From NCBI RefSeq assembly GCF_002091715.1, contig NZ_BDAG01000036.1, positions 1 through 64,000 on the forward strand: 64,000 nt of DNA, given 5' to 3'. The notes below the pieces were generated by a model, which saw only the letters and a list, made by a program, of their open reading frames with translations, searched no databases and was not told where the DNA came from. The translations under genes and the position numbers were made by a program. The DNA is from Pseudomonas migulae NBRC 103157. Its GTDB lineage: Bacteria; Pseudomonadota; Gammaproteobacteria; Pseudomonadales; Pseudomonadaceae. Of this stretch, positions 16,698-24,870 are shown piece after piece; position 1 is the first letter of the stretch; each line of letters starts with the position of its first letter.

Positions 16698-18067
16698 GTT
16701 CGAAGCTGAACCTGGTCTGGTTGGGCGCTATTGCCATGGGTGTGGCGCTGTCGGCCGGCGCGCAGGAAAAACCGTCGGATTTCGCCACGCAAGTGCCGTT
16801 GACCGTGAATGGCGAGGGGCCGTGGTATCGCCTCGAATTGCCCTTTGCCGTGCAATTGAATGCGCTGCAGACCGATCTGAGCGACGTGCGCGTATTCAAC
16901 GCAGCGGGTGAGGCTCAGGCCTATGCCTTGGCGCGAGAAGCAGCGCCAACCCGCGAAAACCGTACCCTGACCGACGTGAAGTGGTTCCCGCTGTACAACT
17001 CTGCGGACGACACCGAGCGAGCACCGAGTGTGCGGGTGCAATCGAACGCCAATGGCACGCTGGTCGAAGTGCAGCCGTCGAGTCAGCTGGAGGTGGGCGA
17101 AGAAGTGCTGCGTGGCTGGTTGCTCGACGTCAGCGGCATAAAGGCGCCGCTGCAGCAGTTGATCCTCGACTGGACCAGCGAGCGCGATGGCTTCCAGCGT
17201 TTCAGTATCGAAGCCAGCGACGACTTGCTGCATTGGCAGTCGTGGGGTGACGGGCAGGTAGCACGACTGACTTTTGCCGACGAGCGGGTCGAGCAACATG
17301 AAGTCGGCTTGCCGGGGCAAACGGCGCGCTATCTGCGTTTGTTGTGGAGCACGCCGCAGTCGGCGCCGACGCTGACATCGGTGCAACTGGAAAGCGCCAG
17401 CACCCGCAGCCTGCCGCTGCCGTTGGTCTGGTCGCAACCGTTGGCCGGCAGCAGCGTGAAGGCCGGGGAATACACCTGGCAATTGCCCATGGGACTGAAT
17501 GTCGAGCGCTTGCAGGTCGAGCTGAGTCAGCCGAACAGCCTGGCGCCGGCGACCTTGTCCGGTCGTCGGGACAGCAGCCTGCCGTGGCAGCCGCTGAGCA
17601 GCGGCTTGCTCTATCGCCTGACGCAAAGTGGGCAGGATGTGGTGCAGAACGAATTGCAGTTGCCAGGGCAAACGGTGCAGCAGTTGAAGTTGACGGTGGA
17701 CGAGCGGGGCGGTGGCCTGGGTGCCGAAGCGCCGACTGTGAAGTTTGCCGTGCGCTCGACGCAACTGGTGTTCCTGGCGCGCGGTGCCGGGCCTTATACG
17801 CTGGTGTTGGGCAGTGCGACGGCGAAGGCGGCGAACCTGCCGTTGTCGACATTGATTCCGGATTACAGCGCGGCGAAGTGGGCGGCATTGGGCAAGGCGA
17901 CGGTGGACAGCGGGGTGGTCGCGACACCGACATCGACAGTCACGTCGACTTCGCAGGTCGGGACCAACTGGAAGAAGTTCGGGTTGTGGGCGGTGTTGTT
18001 GCTGAGTGTTCTGTTTCTGGCGGCGATGGCATTCAGTCTGCTGCGCAAACCTCCGGCCAACTCCTGA
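16694..18067 (+). CDS. DUF3999 exported, membrane-anchored protein
   Basis: 457 residues starting at a TTG that overlaps the stop of the DUF2339 gene (TTGA). An AAGGAG site lies inside the upstream gene. A signal peptide (LNLVWLGAIAMGVALSAGAQ) is followed by a large periplasmic part with beta-sandwich features (ERDGFQRFSIEASDDLLHWQSWGDGQVARL and LPGQTARYLRLLW resemble galactose-binding-like modules). A C-terminal membrane helix (WAVLLLSVLFLAAMAFSLL) precedes a basic tail. Function unknown; it probably partners the DUF2339 protein. Confidence 0.88.
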   Translation: MSSKLNLVWLGAIAMGVALSAGAQEKPSDFATQVPLTVNGEGPWYRLELPFAVQLNALQTDLSDVRVFNAAGEAQAYALAREAAPTRENRTLTDVKWFPLYNSADDTERAPSVRVQSNANGTLVEVQPSSQLEVGEEVLRGWLLDVSGIKAPLQQLILDWTSERDGFQRFSIEASDDLLHWQSWGDGQVARLTFADERVEQHEVGLPGQTARYLRLLWSTPQSAPTLTSVQLESASTRSLPLPLVWSQPLAGSSVKAGEYTWQLPMGLNVERLQVELSQPNSLAPATLSGRRDSSLPWQPLSSGLLYRLTQSGQDVVQNELQLPGQTVQQLKLTVDERGGGLGAEAPTVKFAVRSTQLVFLARGAGPYTLVLGSATAKAANLPLSTLIPDYSAAKWAALGKATVDSGVVATPTSTVTSTSQVGTNWKKFGLWAVLLLSVLFLAAMAFSLLRKPPANS

Positions 18068-18090
18068 GGATGGCTGGCGCTGCGCGCCAA

Positions 18091-18180
18091 ATCGCGAGCA
18101 AGCCCGCTCCCACAGGTTTCGCGTCGTTCGCAATTTCCACATACGACACAAAACCTTGTGGGAGCGGGCTTGCCCGCGAA
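18091..18180. repeat. REP inverted pair (GCGGGCTTGCTCGC class)
   Basis: GCGAGCAAGCCCGCTCCCA and TGGGAGCGGGCTTGCCCGC face each other. Lies in the 302-base gap between the DUF3999 gene and fbp; the rest of that gap is fbp leader. Confidence 0.88.
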
Positions 18181-18369
18181 GGCTGACTTTCAGGCTGAGA
18201 AGATATCAAAACTGCCGCCCGTCGCCGGCCGACATCCGGCCGGTTTCGAACTACGCTAAACCCGGCACATGAACTCTATTGGGTGTTCCACGTCTGATAG
18301 GAGGAAATGCGCCCCGACTCGCGTTAAACTGCGCGGGTTTTTAGCCCCCCCATTCCACCGGAGCCTTCC

Positions 18370-19380
18370 ATGTCCCGCGTTACCCTGAGTCGCTATTTGA
18401 TTGAGCAGACCCGCAGCAACAACACTCCTGCCGATCTGCGCTTCCTGATCGAAGTGGTGGCGCGTGCCTGCAAGGAAATCAGCCACGCCGTGTCCAAAGG
18501 CGCCCTGGGAGGTGTTCTGGGCAGCATGGGCACCGAAAACGTCCAAGGTGAAGTGCAGAAGAAGCTTGATGTCATGTCCAACGACATCCTGCTCGAAGCC
18601 AACGAATGGGGCGGTCACCTGGCCGGCATGGCGTCCGAAGAAATGGACAATGCCTACCAGATCCCGGGCAAATACCCGAAAGGCGCATACCTGCTGGTAT
18701 TCGACCCACTGGACGGTTCGTCGAACATCGACATCAACGCGCCGGTCGGTACGATCTTTTCGGTGCTGCGTTGCCCGAACGAATACCTGACCCAGAACGA
18801 GCCGTTGAACGAAAAGGCCTTCCTGCAGCCAGGCACTCAGCAGGTTGCCGCCGGTTATGCGATTTACGGTCCACAGACCATGTTGGTGCTGACCCTGGGC
18901 AATGGCGTGAAAGGCTTTACCCTGGACCGTGAAATGGGCAGCTTCGTGCTGACCCATGAAGACATTACGATCCCGGAGTCCACGCAGGAGTTCGCGATCA
19001 ACGCGTCCAACAAGCGTCACTGGGAAGCGCCGGTGCAACGTTACGTCGACGAATTGCTGGCTGGCGACGAAGGCCCGCTGAAAAAGAACTACAACATGCG
19101 TTGGGTCGCCGCGATGGTTGCCGACGTGCACCGCATCCTGACCCGTGGCGGTCTGTTCATGTACCCACGCGACAGCCGCGAGCCGTCGAAGCCGGGCAAA
19201 CTGCGCTTGATGTACGAAGCCAACCCGATGTCGTTCCTGGTTGAGCAGGCCGGCGGTGCTTCCACCGATGGTCACCAGCGCATCCTCGACATTCAGCCGG
19301 AAGGCTTGCACCAGCGCGTAGCGGTGTTCCTCGGTTCGAAAGAAGAAGTCGCACGCGTCACGGCTTATCACAAGGAATAA
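18370..19380 (+). CDS. fbp: Fructose-1,6-bisphosphatase class I
   Basis: Hydrolyses fructose-1,6-bisphosphate to fructose-6-phosphate in gluconeogenesis, which pseudomonads need when growing on organic and amino acids. The 336 residues show the metal-binding signature DPLDGSSNIDINAPVGTIFSV and the substrate-side motif KLRLMYEANPMSFLVEQAGG. Length is typical. The DUF924 gene follows after only three bases, suggesting co-transcription. Confidence 0.97.
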   Translation: MSRVTLSRYLIEQTRSNNTPADLRFLIEVVARACKEISHAVSKGALGGVLGSMGTENVQGEVQKKLDVMSNDILLEANEWGGHLAGMASEEMDNAYQIPGKYPKGAYLLVFDPLDGSSNIDINAPVGTIFSVLRCPNEYLTQNEPLNEKAFLQPGTQQVAAGYAIYGPQTMLVLTLGNGVKGFTLDREMGSFVLTHEDITIPESTQEFAINASNKRHWEAPVQRYVDELLAGDEGPLKKNYNMRWVAAMVADVHRILTRGGLFMYPRDSREPSKPGKLRLMYEANPMSFLVEQAGGASTDGHQRILDIQPEGLHQRVAVFLGSKEEVARVTAYHKE

Positions 19381-19383
19381 ACC

Positions 19384-19986
19384 ATGACCGCGCCCTGGCA
19401 GCCGTTGCTCGAATGGTGGTTCGGAAACGCCGAATCACCCAACGAAACAGCGGCTGAGAAGGGCAAGTTATGGTTCGGCAAGCGCGACAGCCAGGACCTC
19501 GAAGCGCGGACGCGCTTCGGGGACTGGGTCGAGCAGGCACTGGCCGGCGGATTGACTGACTGGGCGCAACGCCCCGACGGTTGGCTGGCCCTGGTGCTGC
19601 TGCTCGATCAACTCCCGCGAATGATCTATCGCGACACTCCCAAATCCTTTTCAGGCGATCTCAGGGCTCAGGCACTGGTGGCGCAAGGCATTGCTGCGGA
19701 TTTCGATCGGCAGTTGCGGCCGATTCAGCGGGTGTTTATCTACCTGGTGTTTGAGCACTGCGAGAATCTGTCGGTGCAGAACGAAGCGGTTTCGCGGTTT
19801 ATCGATCTGGTGGCGCAGCAGCCTGAGGCTGATCGGGCAGTGTTTGCCGATAACCTGGATTACGCCGAACGGCATCAGAAAGTGATTGCACGGTTTGGAC
19901 GATTTCCGCATCGCAATGCGGTGTTGGGAAGGGAGTCTACGGCTGAGGAGTTGGCGTTTCTTTCAGGGCCTGGGTCAAGGTTCTAA
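19384..19986 (+). CDS. DUF924 family protein
   Basis: 200 residues, soluble and mostly helical, with the DUF924 hallmarks: LEWWFG near the start, WFGKRDSQDLEARTRFG, VLLLDQLPRMIYRDT, YLVFEHCENLSVQNE, and the C-terminal RFGRFPHRNAVLGRESTAEE. The fold resembles TPR proteins, but the family has no agreed biochemical role. It starts three bases after fbp, so the two are probably one transcript. Confidence 0.88.
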   Translation: MTAPWQPLLEWWFGNAESPNETAAEKGKLWFGKRDSQDLEARTRFGDWVEQALAGGLTDWAQRPDGWLALVLLLDQLPRMIYRDTPKSFSGDLRAQALVAQGIAADFDRQLRPIQRVFIYLVFEHCENLSVQNEAVSRFIDLVAQQPEADRAVFADNLDYAERHQKVIARFGRFPHRNAVLGRESTAEELAFLSGPGSRF

Positions 19987-20009
19987 ATCTTCATCGCGGC
20001 TGATGCCGC

Positions 20010-20087
20010 CTTCGCGAGCAAGCCCGCTCCCACAGGGATTTTGTGATCGACGCAAATCCAATGTGGGAGCGGGCTTGCTCGCGAAGG
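20010..20087. repeat. REP inverted pair (GCGGGCTTGCTCGC class)
   Basis: GCGAGCAAGCCCGCTCCCA faces GGGAGCGGGCTTGCTCGC between two convergent genes (the DUF924 gene and a chemoreceptor gene). Confidence 0.9.
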
Positions 20088-20103
20088 GGCCCGTAAGAAA
20101 GGC

Positions 20104-21996
20104 TTAAATCCTGAAACTGCCCACCAACTGCTTCAACCTCGCGGCCTGCTGTTCAAGGTCAGAACAGGCACAAAACGTCGCCTGCAAGTTCTCCACACCT
20201 TCCTGATTCAGTGTGTTGATCTCAGTGATGTCGACGTTGATCGATTCCACCACCGCGGTCTGCTCTTCGGTCGCCGTCGCCACGGACTGGTTCATCCCGT
20301 CGATCTCGCCAATCCGCTGGGTCACGCTGCCCAGACGCTCGCCAGCCTGGTTGGCGATGCCGACGCTGCTTTCGCTCTGGCGCTGGCTGTCGGTCATGGT
20401 GCTCACCGCTTCGCGAGCGCCGACTTGCAGTTCCTCGATCATCTTCTGCACTTGCTGCGCCGAATCCTGCGTGCGATGCGCCAGGTTGCGCACTTCATCG
20501 GCAACCACGGCAAAACCGCGTCCGGCTTCACCGGCCCGGGCTGCTTCGATGGCGGCGTTCAACGCCAGCAGGTTGGTCTGCTGCGAGATGCTGGTGATCA
20601 CTTCCAGAATCTGCCCGATGTTTACCGTGTTGCTGTTGAGCGTCTCGATGTTGCCGCACGAATCACTGATCTTCGCCGAGAGCTGCTGCATCGCCGCGAT
20701 GGTTTTATCCACCACCTGCTGACCGTCTTCGGCCAAGGCACGCGCGTCGCTCGAGTGCTGCGAGGCGAGGGCGGCGTTCTGGGCGATTTCCTGGGCGGCG
20801 GCGCCCAGTTCGTTGATCGCCGCGGCCACGCTGCTGGTGCGCGAGGCTTGTTGATCGGAGTTGAACATCGACGAGTTGGACGCGGCGACGACGCGCAGTG
20901 CGACTTCGTTGACCTGGCCGGTGGCCGAGGACACTTCGCGGATCGAGGTGTGAATACGCTCTACAAAACGGTTGAACGAGGTGCCCAGCGCACCGAATTC
21001 GTCATGGCCGTGAATAGTCAGACGTTTGGTCAGGTCACCTTCGCCTTCGGCGATGTCATGCATGGCGCGGCCCATGGTCAGCAGCGGCTGCATCAGGAAG
21101 CTGATCAGCATGCCCAGCAACGCGATGATGATCACCACGGCGATGACCATGGCAATGATCGCCGAGGTGCGGAATTCGCTGAGCATCGAGAACGCTGTGT
21201 CTTGATCCAGCACCAGCGCGACATACCAATTCGCCGACGGCACGCCGTTGACGTGGGTGAAGGAGATGAACTGGCGCTTGCCGTCGATCTCGACTTCTTT
21301 CATGCCCGGGCTGACTTGCGGGGCACCGTTCGGGTAGGCCTCGGCCAGACTCTTGAGGACCAGTTTGCTGTCCGGGTGAATCAGGATCTTGCCGTCGGCG
21401 CTGACGATGAACGCATGGCCATGACCGCCGAAATTCAGCGAGTTGATGATCGCGCTGACACTGGACAGGTCAATGTCGGCGCCCGCGACACCGATCATCT
21501 GGCCCTGGCGCTGCACCGGCGTGGCGACGGTGATCACCAGTTTGCCGGAGGATGCAGCGATGTACGGTTCGGTGACGATGGTCTGTTGCGCGCTGTTGGC
21601 TGCCTTGTACCAGCCGCGTGCGCGAGGGTCGTAATCGGCGGCGCGATTGCCGGCCGGGACCGAAAACATCACGCCGTCGGTGCCGCCAAAATAGCTCAGC
21701 TGGAAGTTGCTGGTGTAGGCGGGCAGGTCGATGGCGCGCTTGAGGTTGGCCTGTGCACTGCCATCCACCACGATTTGCTGGGACAGCGACTGCAGCAACT
21801 GAATGCGGCTTTCCAGCCAGGTCTGGATGTTGCTGGTGGTCAGGCTGCCGAGTTCCTGCATTGACGATTCGGTATTGCTGCGCAGGGTTTGCCGCTGGCG
21901 GTAGTCGTTGAACAGGATAAAACAGGCGAATGCAACGGCCACCACGAGGGCAGCAGCCAACAGGATTTTGTGGCTGAACTTCATGTTTCTGGTCAT
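20104..21996 (-). CDS. Methyl-accepting chemotaxis protein, dCache type (probable amino-acid receptor)
   Basis: 630 residues from MTRNMKFSHKILLAAALV; a start 12 bases later is also possible. TM1 (about 10-28) precedes a periplasmic double Cache domain (about 35-275). TM2, HAMP and a signalling domain with hairpin tip EAARAGEAGRGFAVVADEVRNLAHR follow. In the Cache domain Y122, R127, W129, Y130 and D174 (YDPRARGWY and AGADID) match the spacing I recall for the amino-acid-binding motif of PctA-like receptors. The protein ends QLVGSFRI, with no CheR-tethering pentapeptide. An amino-acid ligand is inferred. Confidence 0.93.
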   Translation of the reverse strand: MTRNMKFSHKILLAAALVVAVAFACFILFNDYRQRQTLRSNTESSMQELGSLTTSNIQTWLESRIQLLQSLSQQIVVDGSAQANLKRAIDLPAYTSNFQLSYFGGTDGVMFSVPAGNRAADYDPRARGWYKAANSAQQTIVTEPYIAASSGKLVITVATPVQRQGQMIGVAGADIDLSSVSAIINSLNFGGHGHAFIVSADGKILIHPDSKLVLKSLAEAYPNGAPQVSPGMKEVEIDGKRQFISFTHVNGVPSANWYVALVLDQDTAFSMLSEFRTSAIIAMVIAVVIIIALLGMLISFLMQPLLTMGRAMHDIAEGEGDLTKRLTIHGHDEFGALGTSFNRFVERIHTSIREVSSATGQVNEVALRVVAASNSSMFNSDQQASRTSSVAAAINELGAAAQEIAQNAALASQHSSDARALAEDGQQVVDKTIAAMQQLSAKISDSCGNIETLNSNTVNIGQILEVITSISQQTNLLALNAAIEAARAGEAGRGFAVVADEVRNLAHRTQDSAQQVQKMIEELQVGAREAVSTMTDSQRQSESSVGIANQAGERLGSVTQRIGEIDGMNQSVATATEEQTAVVESINVDITEINTLNQEGVENLQATFCACSDLEQQAARLKQLVGSFRI

Positions 21997-22277
21997 TAAA
22001 TGAGCTACCGCGGAGGGGCTGGTCAACAAGGGGTGCCAATGTGCCACAGGAAGGGGCTTTGCGCTGCTCTTATGTCGACTGGCCGGCGCCAAAGATGAGG
22101 CGACTTTTGCCAAAACCGACGAAATGCTCGGCAGCAAATGAAAGTGGCTGATTTTTCGGCAAAAGGCAGACGAGCGGCCCGATAAATAGGCGCTTGGTCA
22201 GGGAACCAGAATGGGGTTTTCTCTTCTAAGCTTCAGCTTGGCAGCCATGCCATTCCCTTCACCCCAGGAGCTACACC

Positions 22278-22532
22278 ATGTCGCTGCGTTCTATCGCTTT
22301 GCTTTCGTTCTGCGTGTTGTTGGCCGCGTGCGGCAAGATCAATCAGGAAAATTATTCGAAGCTGTCGACAGGCATGCCCAAGGCCGAGGTTGAAACCTTG
22401 CTGGGCAAACCCACCGACTGCTCGGGCGCGCTCGGCATGTCCAGTTGCACCTGGGGCGACAAGAACAGCTTTATCAGCGTGCAGTACGCCGGTGACAAAG
22501 TGTTGATGTTTTCTGGCCAAGGCCTGAAGTAA
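22278..22532 (+). CDS. Small lipoprotein
   Basis: 84 residues. A signal peptide ends in the lipobox LLAAC, so Cys17 should be acylated. The mature part (YSKLSTGMPKAEVETLLGKPTDCSGALGMSSCTWGDKNSFISVQYAGDKVLMFSGQGL) looks like the small SmpA/BamE or DUF3862 fold: GM..AEVE.LLG.P followed by a beta hairpin. It has two cysteines that could form a disulfide. A GGAG site precedes the ATG. The lipocalin gene lies 31 bases downstream, so the two may be co-transcribed. Function unknown. Confidence 0.82.
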   Translation: MSLRSIALLSFCVLLAACGKINQENYSKLSTGMPKAEVETLLGKPTDCSGALGMSSCTWGDKNSFISVQYAGDKVLMFSGQGLK

Positions 22533-22563
22533 ACCGGGGCGGTACGCTCGCGGGAGAAAAACA

Positions 22564-23133
22564 ATGAAGCGGTTATTGATCCTCCTTTTTGCCGGCCTGG
22601 TATTGGCCGGCTGCGCCACTTCTGGCGAAGATCCGTTGGCGCCGAAAACCGTCAACAGCGTCAATCTGAAGAAATACCAAGGGACCTGGTACGAATTGGC
22701 GCGTCTGCCAATGTATTTCCAGCGCAACTGTGCGCAATCCGAAGCTCATTACACCCTCAAACCGGACGGCAACATCCTGGTGCTGAATCGCTGCCTGACG
22801 GCGGACTGGCAATGGGAAGAAGCCAAGGGCACGGCGTATCCGCAAGTGCCGGGCAAGACCGACAAGCTGTGGGTCGAGTTCGACACCTGGTTCTCGCGAC
22901 TGATTCCGGGTGTGGCGAAGGGTGAGTACTGGGTGCTGTACGTCAGCGAAGACTACAAGACCGCCATCGTCGGCGACCCGAGCCGCCGGTATCTGTGGCT
23001 GCTGTCGCGAACCCCGACGGTCAACGGTGTAGTGCGTGAAGAACTGCTGAGCAAGGCGCGTCAGCAGGGGTATGACACGACGCGGCTGATCTGGCGTGCG
23101 ACGGATACGCAGATGGCCAAGACTTCCAACTGA
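22564..23133 (+). CDS. blc: Outer-membrane lipoprotein, bacterial lipocalin (Blc)
   Basis: 189 residues. The lipobox LAGC comes after a short signal peptide. The lipocalin signature is YQGTWYELARLPMYFQRNC, and the later strand motif is YWVLYVSEDYKTAIVGDPSRRYLWLLSRTP. Bacterial lipocalins bind lysophospholipids or fatty acids and are linked to envelope stress. Lipobox position +2 is Ala, consistent with outer-membrane sorting. It probably shares a transcript with the preceding small lipoprotein. Confidence 0.93.
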   Translation: MKRLLILLFAGLVLAGCATSGEDPLAPKTVNSVNLKKYQGTWYELARLPMYFQRNCAQSEAHYTLKPDGNILVLNRCLTADWQWEEAKGTAYPQVPGKTDKLWVEFDTWFSRLIPGVAKGEYWVLYVSEDYKTAIVGDPSRRYLWLLSRTPTVNGVVREELLSKARQQGYDTTRLIWRATDTQMAKTSN

Positions 23134-23139
23134 TGATGC

Positions 23140-23233
23140 AACCCTTGTAGGCGCCGGCTTGCTGGCGATGGAGTGTCAGTCGACTTCAATGTCGCTGACA
23201 TATCATCGCCAGCAAGCCGGCTCCTACAAGGGT
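23140..23233. repeat. REP inverted pair (CCGGCTTGCTGGC class)
   Basis: TAGGCGCCGGCTTGCTGGC faces GCCAGCAAGCCGGCTCCTA between the convergent blc and hutF genes. Confidence 0.9.
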
Positions 23234-23239
23234 TTGTTA

Positions 23240-24604
23240 TCAACCCAAGAGTTCTCGCAGGACCTGGGTGAACGCGCGGTTACTTTCTTCTTCCCCGGCA
23301 TGACGCCCATCCCGCACAACCCACTGGCCATTGACCAGCACATCGCGCACCTGGCGATCGCCACCGGCAAACAACCAACGATTGAGAATCCCGTCGCCAC
23401 TGGCGGTGGCCAGGTACGGATCGCTACCGTCCAGCACCAGCCAATCCGCCCGTTTGCCTACCTCCAGCGCACCGATCGGTTGACCCAACGCCTGCGCGCC
23501 GCCATCCAGAGCCGCGTCATACAGCGTGCGACCCACCATCGGTTGTTCCGCGCCATACAGCCGGTTACGTCGTTGATCGCGCAAACGCTGGCCGTATTCC
23601 AGCCAGCGCAATTCTTCCACCACGCTCAATGACACATGGCTGTCGGAGCCGATGCCCATGCGCCCGCCCTGGGCGAGGAAGTCCACGGCCGGGAAAATCC
23701 CGTCGCCGAGGTTGGCTTCGGTGGTCAGGCACAGGCCGGCGATGGCGCGACTCTTGGCCATCAGCGTGACTTCTTCCGGATTGGCGTGGGTTGCGTGGAC
23801 CAGGCACCAGCGCTGATCGACTTCGGTGTTCTCATACAGCCATTGCAGAGGGCGACGACCGCTCCAGCTCAAGCAGTCGTCGACTTCCTTCTGCTGTTCG
23901 GCGATGTGAATGTGCACCGGGCACTGCTTGTCGCTGGCCGCCAGCACTTCGCTGATCTGCTGGGGTGTGACCGCGCGCAATGAGTGGAAACACAAACCCA
24001 GCGACTGCGCTGGTTGCTGCGCCAGGATCGGCTGCAAGCGCGACTGAAGCTTCAGGTAGTTTTCAGTGCTGTTGATAAAGCGACGCTGGCCGTCGTTTGG
24101 CGTCTGGCCACCGAAACCGGAATGGCTGTAGAGCACCGGCAGCAAGGTCAGACCGATACCGGCGGAACTGGCGGCCTGGCTGATGCGCAGCGCCAGTTCG
24201 GCTGGATCCGCATACGGCTGGCCGCTGGTGTCGTGGTGTACGTAATGAAATTCCGCGACCGAGGTGTAACCGGCCTTGAGCATTTCGATGTACAGCTGAC
24301 GGGCAATCACGCCGAGCTGATCGGGGCTGATCTTTCCGACGAGCCGGTACATCAGATCGCGCCAGGTCCAGAAGCTGTCGTTCGGATTACCGGCCACTTC
24401 GGCCAATCCGGCCATGGCCCGCTGGAACGCGTGGGAGTGCAGATTCGGCATCCCCGGCAGCAGCGGACCGCTGAGCCGTTCGGCGCCATCTGCGTTGGAA
24501 TCGGCCTGGATATGGGTCAAAACGCCGTCGGCGCTGACCTCAAGACGTACATTGTTGGCCCATCCACTAGGCAGCAGCGCGCGTTCGGCAAAGAAGGCGG
24601 ACAT
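23240..24604 (-). CDS. hutF: Formimidoylglutamate deiminase HutF
   Basis: Converts N-formimidoyl-glutamate to N-formyl-glutamate plus ammonia, the fourth step of the five-step histidine pathway completed by HutG. The 454 residues carry amidohydrolase metal ligands in PNLHSHAFQRAMAGLAE, HIHIAEQQKEVDDC, LVHATHANPEEV and IGSDSHVSLSVVEELRWLEYGQRLR. It is transcribed away from hutCD as a separate unit. The upstream region holds a palindromic TGTATATACA and a sigma-70-like promoter. Confidence 0.96.
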   Translation of the reverse strand: MSAFFAERALLPSGWANNVRLEVSADGVLTHIQADSNADGAERLSGPLLPGMPNLHSHAFQRAMAGLAEVAGNPNDSFWTWRDLMYRLVGKISPDQLGVIARQLYIEMLKAGYTSVAEFHYVHHDTSGQPYADPAELALRISQAASSAGIGLTLLPVLYSHSGFGGQTPNDGQRRFINSTENYLKLQSRLQPILAQQPAQSLGLCFHSLRAVTPQQISEVLAASDKQCPVHIHIAEQQKEVDDCLSWSGRRPLQWLYENTEVDQRWCLVHATHANPEEVTLMAKSRAIAGLCLTTEANLGDGIFPAVDFLAQGGRMGIGSDSHVSLSVVEELRWLEYGQRLRDQRRNRLYGAEQPMVGRTLYDAALDGGAQALGQPIGALEVGKRADWLVLDGSDPYLATASGDGILNRWLFAGGDRQVRDVLVNGQWVVRDGRHAGEEESNRAFTQVLRELLG

Positions 24605-24630
24605 GGTTCAGCACCCCATCGTGTGTTATT

Positions 24631-24640
24631 TGTATATACA
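24631..24640. promoter_or_regulatory. Probable HutC operator of hutF
   Basis: TGTATATACA is a perfect palindrome fitting the TGTA-N2-TACA form described for HutC, 27 bases before the hutF ATG. TATACA (24641-24646) follows immediately and partly repeats the half-site. The site abuts the -10 box of the candidate hutF promoter, so bound repressor would block transcription. Confidence 0.6.
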
Positions 24641-24667
24641 TATACAGACGTTTGCCTGCCCGGTAAA
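24639..24667 (-). promoter_or_regulatory. Candidate sigma-70 promoter of hutF
   Basis: On the minus strand, TTTACC, 17 bases, then TATATG. The -10 box touches the TGTATATACA palindrome. I recall that hutF in P. fluorescens SBW25 was mapped to a sigma-70 promoter, which agrees. Confidence 0.42.
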
Positions 24668-24679
24668 CTCCGGCAAGCT

Positions 24680-24841
24680 ATGTGGCTCGTGTGGTCAGTT
24701 CGTCAGTTCAAGTTCGGATGCCGGAAATTCAGAGCCAAGGCGCTGCGACGAGTCATAGCTGGCTAGGGCGAGGAGCAGCAACGCAGGATCTGGATTTCCG
24801 GCGCCGAAATTGACTGACAGAACTGACCACGCGAGCCACAT
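24680..24841. repeat. Long imperfect inverted repeat between hutF and hutC
   Basis: The left arm begins ATGTGGCTCG-T-GTGGTCAGTTC and continues to GCCGGAAATTCAGAGCC (about 57 bases). The right arm (24785-24841), read in reverse complement, begins ATGTGGCTCG-C-GTGGTCAGTTC and ends GCCGGAAATCCAGATCC. The central 48 bases also pair loosely. It fills most of the 266-base hutF-hutC gap and is unlike the REP elements. It could be a MITE-like insertion, a regulatory hairpin in the hutC leader, or a decayed palindrome. Confidence 0.75.
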
Positions 24842-24870
24842 TACCCTCACCAAATGAACAAGGATTAACC

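Noticed and set aside
21997..22137. Upstream in-frame extension of the dCache chemoreceptor
   Set aside because: It lacks hydrophobic or conserved sequence. Receptors of this family begin just before the first membrane helix.
22141..22277. FliA promoter for the dCache chemoreceptor
   Set aside because: GCCGAAAA-like sequence occurs on the minus strand near 22155, but no TAAA-like element lies 15 bases away. A GGCCCGATAA on the plus strand points toward the lipoprotein gene and lacks a convincing -35.
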